Part shown: positions 34,121 to 44,767 of the stretch, one piece after another
Layout of the letters: the number at the start of each line of letters is the position of its first letter
Position numbering within the stretch: position 1 is the first letter of the stretch
Source: Sphaeramia orbicularis
Lineage: Eukaryota > Chordata > Actinopteri > Kurtiformes > Apogonidae
Assembly (NCBI RefSeq): GCF_902148855.1
Contig: NC_043978.1
Location: 47,792,133-47,856,132 of the forward strand
Length of the DNA stretch: 64,000 nucleotides
Reading direction: 5' to 3'
Notes under the pieces: generated by a model
The model's input: the letters and a program-made list of their open reading frames with translations, nothing else
Databases searched by the model: none
Told to the model about the DNA's origin: nothing
Translations under genes and position numbers: made by a program

Positions 34121-34193
34121 TGTTTCTGCCCGGTTTTGAACTAGGGACCTTTCGTGTGTTAGACGAATGTGATAACCACTACACCACAAAAAC
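34121..34193 (-). tRNA. tRNA-Val(AAC)-like, weakened T-arm
   Basis: It keeps the anticodon stem and loop (CTAACAC) and the D-arm of its sister at 32843. The T-arm 5' strand has changed from CCCCGG to CCCTAG, giving mismatches and altering the B-box, and the acceptor stem has a G-U pair. It is likely a decaying or weakly expressed copy. Confidence 0.65.
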
Positions 34194-34345
34194 CATAGTG
34201 CACCTCTTCCACCCACAAACGTCACGTGAACATCAGGCCAAAACTGATCTGCTTTGCCAAGTCAGTTTGCAAAGGCTTGGAAATGGGCTCATTGCGTGCC
34301 ACAAAGTCCATAAAGGTGGAAGGCATGATGACCTTGAGATCAGTA

Positions 34346-34500
34346 TATTCCTCTGTGATTGGTTGTTCGTCTCTATATGTCAGCCCTGTGATAACACGGG
34401 GACTAATCCGGGATGTACCCCACCTTCTCCCATAGGCAGCTGGCATAGGCTCCAGCATCTTCCATGACCCTAGTGAGGATAAAGCGGGTTCAGAAGATGA
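34346..34500 (+). mobile_element. SINE 3' fragment
   Basis: 'GTCTCTATATGTCAGCCCTG', 'GGCATAGGCTCCAGC' and 'GTGAGGATAAAGCGGGTTCA' match the 3' half of the SINE at 15259-15613. The tRNA-like head is missing. Confidence 0.65.
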
Positions 34501-34591
34501 ATTAATGAAATTCATCCTACAGGCCGGATTGGACCTTTGGGCGGGCTGGTTTTGGCCCGCAGGCTGTATGTTGGACACCCTTGAGATAGGG

Positions 34592-34835
34592 AATAGATTT
34601 TGGTGCTTGGACCCTGACAGGAAGACCACGTTGCAAAATGATCTCATGACCTGGGAGTTACAGTGACAGAGAAATGCTCCCCCAGAGATTTGAGACTGAT
34701 GGTGTTGATGAAGATGATGGAACTGATGATATAATGCATTCAGAGTTAAACTGAGATCAGACAACCAAGCTGAGGTGGAGGAGGACGGTTACAAAACAGA
34801 GCCAACAGATGAAGAAAGCAGTGTGAATCAGCACT
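34592..34835. other. Gene-free, nothing recognised
   Basis: Short unique stretch between the hAT end and a family D MITE. Confidence 0.4.
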
Positions 34836-35509
34836 TTAACCCTTTAACCCCTCAGACATTACCTCAGGTAAACGTGCTGCTGGGAACTGTCGTCTGTTTC
34901 AGATTCATAAAAGCTGCTGTGAGTGTGTGCTTGTGTTCCTTTTCTTCAGTGGTTTAGTTTTACTGTGTGTTTTAGGGTCAAAACAGGTGGAATAACAGAA
35001 AAAGACAAAGAAAAGAATTGGAGTTTGAGAGGTTTCGACTATATAATGCACTCAGAATGTACATCAATAAGAGATTTAGGATGCTGAACATGAACTGTGA
35101 ACTGGAACACACTGAACAACAACAAGGATTTGAATTAGGGTCCAGTAGTTTATGTTTTGGGCTTTTTTTTTTTTTTCTAAATCAGTCCAGCTGCTTTTTG
35201 GCACCTGGTTCAACTATATAAAGCAGTTACATGGTCAAACTTGGTAAAAAGAGTCAAAAAAAAAAAAGGAAAAAAAGGAGAAGGAAAATCAACACAAAAT
35301 CAATACAATTTTTATAGTGAGTCGGCCTCACTCACTGGTTTTGTGTTTTGCCCCGTTCCACAGGTGCCAGGGGGTGTACTGAGCATGCTCGGATGTCTAT
35401 GGTTTTCAAAATCTACTTATGGAGCAAATAGTTGACTTTTTATGAATATTTAAAAGAAATCATACATTCAGAATACTCACCACAGACACATCAGGGGTTA
35501 AAGGGTTAA
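34836..35509 (+). mobile_element. MITE family D, uninterrupted
   Basis: TTAACCCTTTAACCCCTCAG at the left and GGGGTTAAAGGGTTAA at the right, both with TTAA. At 674 bp it is the reference copy for family D; the interrupted copy at 19034-19970 is its reverse. No coding content. Confidence 0.75.
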
Positions 35510-36385
35510 ACACTTGGCAGTTTACCTGTGATTGGCTAACGGCATGTGTCAGGTTCTGATTGCATGAAGACAGAAACCAGCTGATTGGGACAGTCTCATG
35601 AACAGAATGATACCGGAAACTCTGCTTTCAGAAACACAGAGCATAAAGAGGTGATGTGAGCTCGGAAGTAAATTCAATAATCGTACAAAAACAGTAATCT
35701 GAGAAATCCCCCCTGTCAGTGTTAATGTATGTTAGATGTATGTTAGTACCTACCACCCACGTCGTCCTGCTTTAATTTCCACCAGCCCACCCAAAGTGTG
35801 CTAAGACCAGACCTCCTCAAAACATACAGGAATGTGCACACAAGCAAAAAGGAAAGAAAAAAATAAAATACACATACACACTCAAACACATACAAAGGAC
35901 ATTTCAGATGTTGGTGTCAGTGTGATAAGTGTATAGAAAAAACACATATTGCCATAAATCTGCCTATATGACGTAACGAACAGATAAAAACCCAAATCCA
36001 TGTTACTGTAAACCATTTCATTCTTCAGCTCAGCAGCTTCAACAAGAACTTATTTAGGCTAATAGGCATATGCTATCATAAACACATGACTAATTTGCAT
36101 AGAGTCAGCAATGTAGTTCTTGTTCAAGCTGCTGAACTACTTTAAAAATGGGCCGATAACCTCACAAACAGATGATTTAATGCATAATATTACGACTACA
36201 GCATTGTAAGTATTCACTGCTATTTAGGGTTTTTACTAAGGAGAATGGAAACTTACCTCCATCTGCGTTTACATAACATACATTAGTATTAACACACAGC
36301 TGTTTTATATATGGTTGCTATTAATCACAAATGTTTTTATGGCCCAAACAGATATCTGTGAAGACACAAGACGTATAGAGGCTCT
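35510..36385. other. Gene-free, nothing recognised
   Basis: Unique DNA. The segment just right of it (36386-36457) is a T-run with a G-run. Confidence 0.4.
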
Positions 36386-36536
36386 TGCTTGTCTGTTCTT
36401 TTTTTTATTTTATTTTATTTATTTATTTTTTTTTTTTTTTTTTTTGGGGGGGGGGGTTCTTTTTTGTTTGTTTTTGTCTGTTTCTTTTATTGGCTATTGT
36501 TACAGTTCTACATAAAATACAATACAGATTTAAGTT

Positions 36537-37860
36537 AGGGAAGCAAATTATCGATTAATCCATTAATTACTAGTTGGTTGACCTTATCGATCGATTAACG
36601 ATTAATTGATAAGCGGCGATTTTCCTGAGAACCTGAATTTCTCTTTCGATAGGGTCTATAAGAATAAAAGCTCAATGCTGTTTATATACGCCATGAAAAA
36701 CGTATGTCATATTCCTTAATGATTGATTTACTGTAACATTGGATACAGTACAGACAATGACATTTATGGAGTAGAACTAAATAAATTCTGCAGAGAAATT
36801 CAATAAAATACATGGATCTGAAGAGGGGCAGTTTAGAAGAATTGGGCATTTAGAATTTTGCATCACTGACATGATGGAGTGAGATTTCAGCGGACATACC
36901 AGTACATCTTCGACTCCGTAGATTTTTAACCTTATTTAACATAAGATTTAGATTTTAAACAAAGGAAATGAAATAAATTGTTTTTAATTAACAACACGCA
37001 CATAAATTACAGCTTTGCTACTTTTTACTCATTTTAATTTACTTAAAATGACAATTTTCCTCTCAAATGTGTGTTACTTCAACCCATAATTACATGAAGA
37101 GATGTGGAACCAGGCACTTCACAGTGTAAAAGATTCACAATGTGCTTGTTTTAGTGGCACTTATCAGTACGAATTTCCCATTCACTAATCAATTAATTGC
37201 TTTATAGTAAAATACAGCTTTTGAAACAATCATAAATTCTACAAAATACTCTTAAGTGCGACTAGCATAGCCACCTCGTGGCTTCGCTACGTACACACAC
37301 ATTAAGAACATGCTAGAACTAGCTTACCAAGAAGAGTTTCCTACAGAAGTCAGGACAAATAAAAGTGCCTCCTTGACGGTTCTCCGACCTCTAAGACACA
37401 ATTTGAATCCGAATATATCATTTGCTAAATAATGTCTTACTTTGAGAGCGAAACAAGGTTTTCATACCTTTTTCTTTCAATTTTCTTTGCCACACTCAGA
37501 AGAAAAGATGCGGTCTACAACCCATGAATTAGCGATGTTAAGATACATGAGTATTGTTAGCAAGCTACTTCCGGTTTCAGCCAAAATAAATTTCCGTTTT
37601 TCCAAATAAAAGCCAAAATGCATATAAACATAAAATGAAAGAAATAATGATGAGAATGAATAAAATACACTTTTAACCCTTACCAAGCGGGTTACATTTG
37701 CTCTATCAACATCAAAGAAAAAGCAAGAGAGTGTTTCAAGTCCGCACTTTTGAATGCAGTTGTCTCCAGTGGTCTACGTGACCGACTTCTGACGCTACGA
37801 CGTGTTGAAAATGTCATGTGATTGAGTCACAAGGCCGTGACCGTGGACCCCTAAGGGTTA
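36537..37860. other. Repeat-like stretch with ATTAATCG motifs, unclassified
   Basis: 'AATTATCGATTAATCCATTA' and 'CGATCGATTAACGATTAATT' near 36545-36610 resemble the ends of a widespread fish hAT-like element, but no matching right end or duplication was found. The right limit, at a GGGTTA near 37860, is a guess. No gene is seen. Confidence 0.3.
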
Positions 37861-38674
37861 AAAAAAAAAAAGAAAGAAAGAAAAAGAAGGGGGTTTGGTG
37901 TGAGAAACAGTCATTATCCCTGATGAACATACTGTTATCTGAACAAAACACACGCCAAAGTTTGCTTTGTGTACGATAACGCCGCTTTTAAAGAACGATA
38001 ACAAACCTGCTGTCAATAAGTTCGTTCACTGTTTCCATCTGCTGTTAGAACGTAGATTCCTCATCTTTGTTTTAAGCACTTTCAGCTTTGAAAAAGAACT
38101 GCTGCAGACAGACAGACCAGTCCATGTACAACAGTGTGGGCACTACAGTCAGTGCAGTGAATTCTTGAAATAAATCCAGCTTCTCCTCGCGTGTCCATGT
38201 CCACTGCTCTGTTGTGGCTTTGTAGAAAATCTCTGTGAATTGGTGTCGGGTCTTCAGCTCCTCTGCTCACCTCAGGACACCGGCGGCACTGCCAAGGCCA
38301 GGTCTTCCTGCTGCGCAGCTTTGGAGGCAGTTTGTGTTTTGAGGAACACCACTGTTGTGATTTCTAAACAGGAGAGCAATTCAAAATGTATGCTCTGTAA
38401 AAAGCTTTTTTTGTTTTGTTTTGTTCCCGTGTCCTGGAGCCAGATCAGGTGGCTCACACTTCCCAGGGTCCTTCAGGTATTGCATTGCATCAGGGAGAGA
38501 TTGAATTCAAGACATTTTCCCTGCAACTCCCCCTGGTTGTATGAGAGCTTCTGTAGCTGGTTTTCTGGATGTCCATGAATGCTGCATGGCACTTGGTGAA
38601 GTTTGGCCATGAAGGTGTAAACTTTCTAAACCACTGTGTGAAAAATACTGATGGGTAGTCCGATTCTTTTTTAA
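37861..38674. other. Gene-free, nothing recognised
   Basis: Unique DNA. Overlapping frames of up to 120 codons on both strands have no recognisable domain. Confidence 0.35.
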
Positions 38675-38752
38675 CTCCACCAAGGAGGTTATGTAAAGTC
38701 GGCGTTGGTTTGTCTGTTTGTCTGTGTGCAAGATAACTCAAAAAGTTATTGA

Positions 38753-39025
38753 CAGATTTGGATGAAAATTTCAGGAAATGTTGATACTGGCACAAGGAAC
38801 AAATGATTACATTTTGGTGGTGATCAGGGGTGGGGGGGGTGGGGGGGGGCACTGGTCTGCTTTGGTGGAGGTCTGCGCTCTACGAGTGCTTTACTTGAAA
38901 AAAGCGCAGACCTCTGCCAAGGCAGGTCAGTCCCCCCCCCCCCACCTACCCCGATCACCATCAAAATTTAATCATTTGTTTCTTGTGCCAGTATCAACAT
39001 TTCCTGAAATTTTCATCCAAATCTG
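38753..39025. repeat. Large near-perfect hairpin (inverted repeat)
   Basis: The left arm 38753-38879 (from CAGATTTGGATGAAAATTT to GGTCTGCGCT) and right arm 38903-39025 (AGCGCAGACC to TTTTCATCCAAATCTG) are reverse complements with few mismatches, separated by 23 nt. G-run and C-run stretches sit opposite each other within the arms. The repeat text ('GTGCCAGTATCAACATTTCC') is a common dispersed fish sequence. After the hairpin part of the sequence recurs once more (39026-39072). Confidence 0.85.
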
Positions 39026-39149
39026 GGGCACTGATCTGCCATGGCGGAGGTCTGCGCTCTCCGAGTGCTTCTAGTTTTTTGGGTTTTTTTTTTTTTTTTT
39101 TTTTAACCCACCACCACCCCTCCACCCCCCTTCAGAGGACAACTTTATT

Positions 39150-40183
39150 TTTAATTACAGCTTGTGCTTAACAAGTAACAATAGATTATGGACAATAAAT
39201 TACTTATTAATGCAGGCAAAACAAAATGTATGGTTGTTGGATCAAGACATTTTCTTCAGATGTCACCAACGTTGCACTTAACTGTGGGGGAAAACATGAT
39301 TCAACAAGTAGACGAAGCTAATTTATTGGGTGTAATTGTGGATGGCACACTGTCGTGGATGGCCAAATGAATAATATATTGCAAAAAATGGGTCGGAGTT
39401 TAGGAATAATTAGACACTGTAAGAAATTTATTCCCCAATGGTTGACCAAGCTATTAGTTCAGTCATTAGTATTATCTCATATAGATTATGTGTCAGTTGT
39501 TTGGTCAAATACTAATGTAAATAATTTACACAAATTGCACGTTGTACAGAATAAAGCGGCACAAATTGTTTTGGGTTGCCCTTACAGAACTAATATAACC
39601 ACAATGCACAACAGTTTGGCATAGTTAACTGTAAAATCTAGATTGAAATATTTTTTATTATCATGTATTCGTAACATTATAGCAACACAAACTCCAGAAA
39701 TTATTTACAGAAAACTGTCATTTTTTACTGATCAGCATAATTATTGTACAAGACAAACCAGTGAACCACGGTGTGCTCTGCCTTTAGGCACAACAAATCC
39801 GTTACAACAAACTGTTTTTTATCGGGCCATGGTTGCATGGAATGGATTGCCAGGGTTTCTGTTGTTGGAAAATAATAGAAAATGTTTTCAAAAGAAATTA
39901 AAACTTTTCTTGTTTACACAGCAGGCATGAAATGGAAAGAGTATTGATAATATTGAAAGACGTCTTATGATTTGTGTCAGACAGCTATTGGTTGGTGAAG
40001 GAGTACAAATGTATAGTACTGATTTTGTTTATTTATTTATTTATTTATTTTTGCACTGGGCTGTTGTATATGTCCTGTTTGACCATGCTCCTCAGAGGAG
40101 AACCAACAGATATTCAAAATCTTTTATTCCTTCAGCTATCACACTTTTAAACTCTGACAGAAGCCATTTTAGTCATTTTATAG

Positions 40184-40216
<33 letters not shown>

Positions 40217-40441
40217 TAGCAGAGCCAATAGGGTCTTTTAGTCTTTTAGTCTGCATTGGTATTTATTGATTATTTATTGTTGATTATTTAAATGCATTTA
40301 TTCGTAGTTGCTTTCAGTAGTCCTGTATTTGTGCACTGATTTATTTATGATTGTCACATTGCACTTTGGATGTGGGCTGATATCTGTGGTAAGCTGCAAA
40401 TGAATTACCCGTATGGGATAAATAAAGTTTTCTGAATCTGA
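39150..40441 (+). mobile_element. LINE 3' half: reverse-transcriptase tail, broken
   Basis: Three consecutive plus-strand pieces make up the C-terminal part of a non-LTR retrotransposon ORF2. 39188-39367 has 'LLINAGKTKCMVVGSR' and 'LLGVIVDGTLSW', the typical 'N..KT..M..G' and 'LGV..D..LSW' motifs just after the polymerase core. 39355-39621 has 'LLVQSLVLSHIDYVSVVWSN' and 'LHVVQNKAAQIVLG'. 39643-39927 has 'CTRQTSEPRCALPLGTT' and 'VFYRAMVAWNGLP'. A frameshift near 39362 and a stop at 39622 break it; the endonuclease and polymerase core are gone. Its 3' end is GGGATAAATAAAGTTTTCTG near 40410. The motifs fit the CR1/L2/Jockey-like group; the clade is not certain. Confidence 0.8.
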
Positions 40442-40455
40442 ATTATTTGTGAGTG

Positions 40456-40501
<46 letters not shown>
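40442..40501. repeat. (GT)n microsatellite
   Basis: About 25 GT units directly after the LINE end. Confidence 0.95.
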
Positions 40502-40505
<4 letters not shown>

Positions 40506-40529
40506 GTGTAAGATTAATGTAAATAACTA

Positions 40530-40626
40530 AAATTGTAATGTAATGTAGAGGAGACCCCAGGAAGAAGAGCAACTGAATCATCAGTTGCTAATGGGGATCT
40601 TAATAAATGAAATGAAATGAAATGAA
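40530..40626 (+). mobile_element. LINE 3' tail with GAAAT repeats
   Basis: 'GAATCATCAGTTGCTAATGG' then GGATCTTAATAAATGAAATG and further AAATG units, a typical retroposon 3' terminus. Only the tail is present. Confidence 0.45.
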
Positions 40627-40719
40627 ACAAGTAACAATTTCAAGTTTTACACTCATATTGTCATCCATTCCTTGCTAGTGCACATATACATAGAGGGAGG
40701 GGTTCATTCATTTGTCCAA

Positions 40720-41005
40720 ACCACCGTAGAACACTTAAATCACTGTCACTTTATATCACTGCTAGACTTTATATCACCGTTTCACTTTTTTTTTTTTTTT
40801 TAATCACTGCCCTGAATTGTGAATACAATCAGAAGTCTTTATGTACAGTACTGTACAGGAAGCACTTTTAGAGTAGTTTCTTTAGCAAGTGTCTCTTAGA
40901 GTGTATATACTAACCTTTTTGTCAACCTGGTACTAACCCACTTTTGTGTTGTGTGTTGTATGTAAGCTGCTGAATACTTGAATTTCCCCCCGGGGATCAA
41001 TAAAG

Positions 41006-41074
<69 letters not shown>
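40720..41074 (+). mobile_element. LINE 3' end with (TCTA)n tail
   Basis: 'CTGCTGAATACTTGAATTTC' and 'GGGGATCAATAAAGTATC' followed by about 17 ATCT units (41006-41074). This is the usual 3' terminus of an L2/Rex-type fish LINE; the 5' limit is approximate. Confidence 0.6.
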
Positions 41075-41075
<1 letters not shown>

Positions 41076-41938
41076 GACAAAAGTGCACAGAAACATCTAT
41101 TATAGTAGGATGCATTGAAGGTTTCGCTGCAATCCACTTTAAACGAATTCTCCAAACAGGACCTTTCAAGGGTTAAACAGAACTAAACAGACCATCATAT
41201 TTAGCAAAGCAGAGCACAGACCATATCAGATGTGAGTCCTTCTCCGTCTGCATCCACTGTCTGTGTATTCCACACCACACAGAAGCAGAAAAGAAAAAAA
41301 ATATATATATATATGGAAGTGATTAGTTCTTGAATAGGTAGTTTGTTTTAGCAGTGGTGTGGAGTGGATGCTGGAAGAACAAAGGCTGCACCATAAATTA
41401 CTCTGTGACAGGAAATCACTAACTAAATCACCTCGGAGTCCTGCACTCACAGGATATTAAGGTGGGAGAGTTTATGCTTAAGTCAACGGTGGAGGAGGAT
41501 GGAAAAATCTTGTCTAATAGTCCCTTATTCAACCGCAAAGCATACAGTAAGCAAATTCAAAGTGTTTTAAGCACCGTGTGTGTGTCCACTGCAAAGTAGA
41601 TATCGACATTGATCTCCTAATAACTGTTAAACATTTGCAAAAAGGGCTTTAATCATAAGTGATACTATTTCTGTAAGGCTAAATGTCATTTAGTCATAAT
41701 TTACGTCAACAAAAATACACTTTTAGACACGTAGTGCTTAATAACTACAGTATTTAAGAAAGAAAGAAGTACTTAAGAAACGAAAAGTCAAGTTTTAATT
41801 ATGAAGCCCACAAGCATCGATAGAAAATTCACTGTTCTTGATCTGCAGACCTGCACTTCATACCCCATTTAGGAAAAAGTGGAAGAAACCTGGGCTTTAG
41901 TTTTAAAGGCTTTAATGTCTGAGGCTGAAATTAGCTCA
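41075..41938. other. Gene-free, nothing recognised
   Basis: Unique AT-rich DNA; a short (AT)n at about 41303-41313. Confidence 0.4.
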
Positions 41939-42742
41939 CACTGTAAGACCGGATAAGTTGAGTTTACTTAAAAAAAATTTGAGGAAACCGGTTACCTTAA
42001 AAAATTTAAGTAATAAGTAATCAAAACTTCAGTGTATTAAAATTATATGCTTTATTTGAATGGAATTGCTATTTTAAGTACAATACACTACATGCCAAGT
42101 TAATTTAACTTAAAATTTGTTGCACTGTCAATTACTTTGTACAATCATTAGACCTAATATCAGTTCATTGTACTCAATTCTAAATCAATTAAATTAAAGT
42201 ATTTCACAATATAAAATGCTTCATATAATATACCATTGCATGGATGGAAATTTAGCAGGAACTAAGCTTAGTATAATAAGTCAGTATGTGATGTGCTTTA
42301 AATTTGAAAAAGTACTAAGATTTATATCAAATGAAAATAATTATGGATGGATAGGAAAGCGATTGTTTGGCCTATGGCTCTGATTCATGGTGCAGCTCTA
42401 CAAAAATACAAAAACAAACACAAAAAGGCCAATAAGCACTGCCATACACACATTAAGTCAAAATTAACACTAACACCACAACCCCGCTGAACCCCTGCAC
42501 ATAAAAATAACACATTTTCAACAACATGCCCAATACCCACAATGCAATGCGGAGATAAAAAGGTGTGGTCATGACAAAAACTTAGGGATTTAAATCCATT
42601 CAACTTGAACTTTTTGTACGTTCGACTATATCTACAAATTAGTAGAATATACTTAATATTTTATAATAATGTCATAAAACGTAAATCATAAAGTACATTG
42701 TAATTAAAGCATTTTAGTAAATACAAAGTACAGGCTTACAGT
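41939..42742 (+). mobile_element. hAT-like MITE (CACTGTAAG ends)
   Basis: CACTGTAAGACCGG at the left and GGCTTACAGTG at the right form short inverted ends. The interior 42360-42605 is repeated in reverse at 43480-43740. Flanks share AGCTC but a clean octamer duplication is not clear. No transposase. Confidence 0.55.
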
Positions 42743-42872
42743 GCAGCTCTCATTCACATAAGTGAAATAAAGTCTCATTTAGTCAACCACATCTGTTGTT
42801 TGCTTAACCACATCATTATGGCACGACTATAACCGTCCATACCAGCGTGTCAATACATCATATACAGTACAC

Positions 42873-43085
42873 TGCAAAAATCTAAATCTTACCAAGTGTA
42901 TTTTTCTCATTTCTAGTCCAAATATCTCATCACACTTAAAATAAGACATAATCACCTAAAGAGTAACTTTGCAGTGAGATATAAGAAATTATTTTTAGAC
43001 AATACACCATGAAAATCTGATTTCAAGAAATCTTACCAAGATAATTTTCACTTGTTCCATTGGCAGATTTTTTTTTTTTTGCTTA
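42873..43085 (+). mobile_element. MITE (CACTGCAAAAATC type), copy 1
   Basis: CACTGCAAAAATCTAAATCT followed by 'CTAGTCCAAATATCTCATCA' and 'CTTGTTCCATTGGCAGATTT'. The same blocks occur in reverse at 47660-47893. The right end is not clear. Confidence 0.6.
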
Positions 43086-43470
43086 ATTCAATGTCAAATT
43101 ACTGCTCGGTAACACGTGGACTTGAAACGGATATCAATTTTTTAAGCGTCATGCCAACATTCAAAACATATGATTCTCAACAGAAATTGATATAAAGTAT
43201 GACAAAACCTTTTAGATATTATGTTCAACTATGCTGAAAATACATTTTGGAGTAAAATATTGAAAAGTCTCTGTTTTATTGACATGAGAATGTGGTAACG
43301 CATAGACAGGTTGCCATAGTAACAAGTGGACGACTCTTTACCATTGTATGCATCACCAAAAATTTATCTATGATCATTACTTTCTGAAAGTTTCACTCAA
43401 ATATCTGAATTATAAGTACCTTGAAAATGAAAAATAGGTATTTTTGTGGTAACGTGGACAGAACCATTTA
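43086..43470. other. Gene-free, nothing recognised
   Basis: Between two MITE segments; no recognisable feature. Confidence 0.4.
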
Positions 43471-43479
43471 AGCAACTCA

Positions 43480-43740
43480 CAAATGTTCAAACTCATAAAT
43501 ATTGTGGCATGTTTGCCACAGTGCATTATGGGTAGTGGGTATTTTGTTGTAAATGTGTTATTTTTATGTGCAAGAATTCAGCGGGGTTTTTGTGTTAGCA
43601 CTAGTTTTGACTTAGTATGTGTATGGAAATGTTTATTGGCCTTTTTGTGTATTTTTTTGTATTTTTGTAATTTCTAAAGTTGCACACTGAGTGAGAGCCA
43701 TAGGCAGAGCAATGGCTATCCTGTTGTGATGCTGCCATTA
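43480..43740 (-). mobile_element. Fragment of the CACTGTAAG-type MITE
   Basis: 'CACAGTGCATTATGGGTAGT', 'GTTATTTTTATGTGC' and 'TATTGGCCTTTTTGTG' are the reverse complement of 42400-42605. Two similar 64- and 72-codon frames result from this shared repeat and are not genes. Confidence 0.65.
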
Positions 43741-44620
43741 GACTTGTTCCTGCTTGTCAAAATAAAAGCACAATTTGTGCTCAAATGTGATGCAGAGCCA
43801 ACATTCTGGCAACTTTCTGCCTATGTTAAAATATCAATGATATTTGCAAAATAATGACAATCTGATAGTTGAAACTGAACAATCATCTATACGATCAACA
43901 GATTTAATACATTTTCACATTTTTATATATATATATATATATATATATCTATATATTTTATTTTTTTTTTTTTTACATGAAATTCGAGCTATGGGTACGG
44001 TGTAAAAAGTACAACCAATAAAATCAGTTGTAACTTTTTTTTCTACAAGTGGTATTTTAAAAAGGATAACAGTTCCATAAAATAGAGATCTTTAGCTAAA
44101 AAATGAGCCCACTTGATAAATGATGTGTCGCGCTGATGTTCATTTTCACTTGACTGGACCCATATAAAAAAATATTTGTAGATATAAGCAACAAACTAAT
44201 CAAATGACATCTACAAACAATATGTTCACCGCAGTTGTCAACAAATTTGTATCTAATTTACTAAGAACTTATCATGTAACACAACTTTGTGTTAATCCTA
44301 GCATCATGTGTGTGTCACAATAAGCGTCTGTTGGAAACACAACAGTGGAACCAATGTTTAGCAACAACAAAATAAAGGAAATAAAGAATCGATTCAGGAA
44401 ACATGTAACACATTTATAAAAGATTTTTTTAAATTGATTTGAGTCGATTAATCATTTCAGTTTTAGATAAGGGGTTAATATTACATCTATATAATCATCC
44501 ATATCCTTTCATCTTATGTCATTAGACTGAAATTAAAATTACCTCCAGTTTCCCATCGTCTCCTGTTAATTATTTACCTACGCAATATTGTTAGGACTGT
44601 ACAAATCCCAGTCTAAACTA
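43741..44620. other. Gene-free, AT repeat
   Basis: (AT)n at about 43925-43948, then a T-run. No gene noticed upstream of the exon-like segment at 44621. Confidence 0.4.
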
Positions 44621-44767
44621 ATGGGAACAGGGACTGGTGCAGCGGCAGCAGTGATAAAAGGCCCCCGCTCATGTCTGCTGGTACCTATGGCCTCAGCCTC
44701 GGATGATGAATGGTTCGACACCGCCGCAGCAGCGTTTGAAGTGATAAAGCGCCAAGGCTGCAGGTGA
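44621..44767 (+). CDS. Exon-like segment with splice donor (tentative first exon)
   Basis: A frame opens at ATG 44621 and stays open to a consensus donor at about 44764 (CTGCAG|GTGAGT); it stops right after the donor, as many first exons do. It encodes 'MGTGTGAAAVIKGPRS', then 'MASASDDEWFDTAAAAF' and 'EVIKRQGC'. The inner ATG at 44687 is an alternative start. The stretch is locally CpG-rich compared with its AT-rich neighbours. I do not recognise the protein. No matching second exon could be found in the window, so this may be a first exon of a gene extending beyond it, a remnant, or chance. Confidence 0.25.
   Translation: MGTGTGAAAAVIKGPRSCLLVPMASASDDEWFDTAAAAFEVIKRQGCR

Larger units (their letters stand above)
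31809..34345. repeat. tRNA array, block I
   Basis: Two tandem units, each with a plus-strand tRNA-Pro and a minus-strand tRNA-Val about 575 bp apart, and a tRNA-Asp-like remnant at the front. 32270-32845 and 33541-34121 are near-identical. The block is homologous, in reverse orientation, to 59.4-62.38 kb. The conserved frames seen inside (about 70 codons, four copies) arise because the spacer itself is duplicated. Confidence 0.85.
31461..34583 (+). mobile_element. hAT-type element bracketing a tRNA array
   Basis: The left end CAGGGGTGTCAAACTGATTT lies at 31461, and the right end GTATGTTGGACACCCTTG ends at 34583, preceded by the family's 'GGCCGGATTGGACCTT' text. The octamers ACGTAGGG (31453-31460) and AGATAGGG (34584-34591) match at 6 of 8. 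About 340 bp of the element's left part (to about 31808) and about 85 bp of the right part remain. Between them sit 2.5 kb of tRNA array and a SINE piece. Whether the array was inserted into the element or is carried by it cannot be told. Confidence 0.5.

Noticed and set aside
34222-34764. 180-codon minus-strand frame
   Set aside because: It crosses a SINE fragment, a hAT end and tRNA-array spacer without any domain; a chance frame.
37861-38852. Overlapping frames of 60-120 codons on both strands as possible exons
   Set aside because: No recognisable domain, no convincing splice sites, and both strands are equally open.
42385-43677. Two similar 64-72 codon frames suggesting a duplicated small gene
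   Set aside because: Both are parts of the same MITE interior in opposite orientation.
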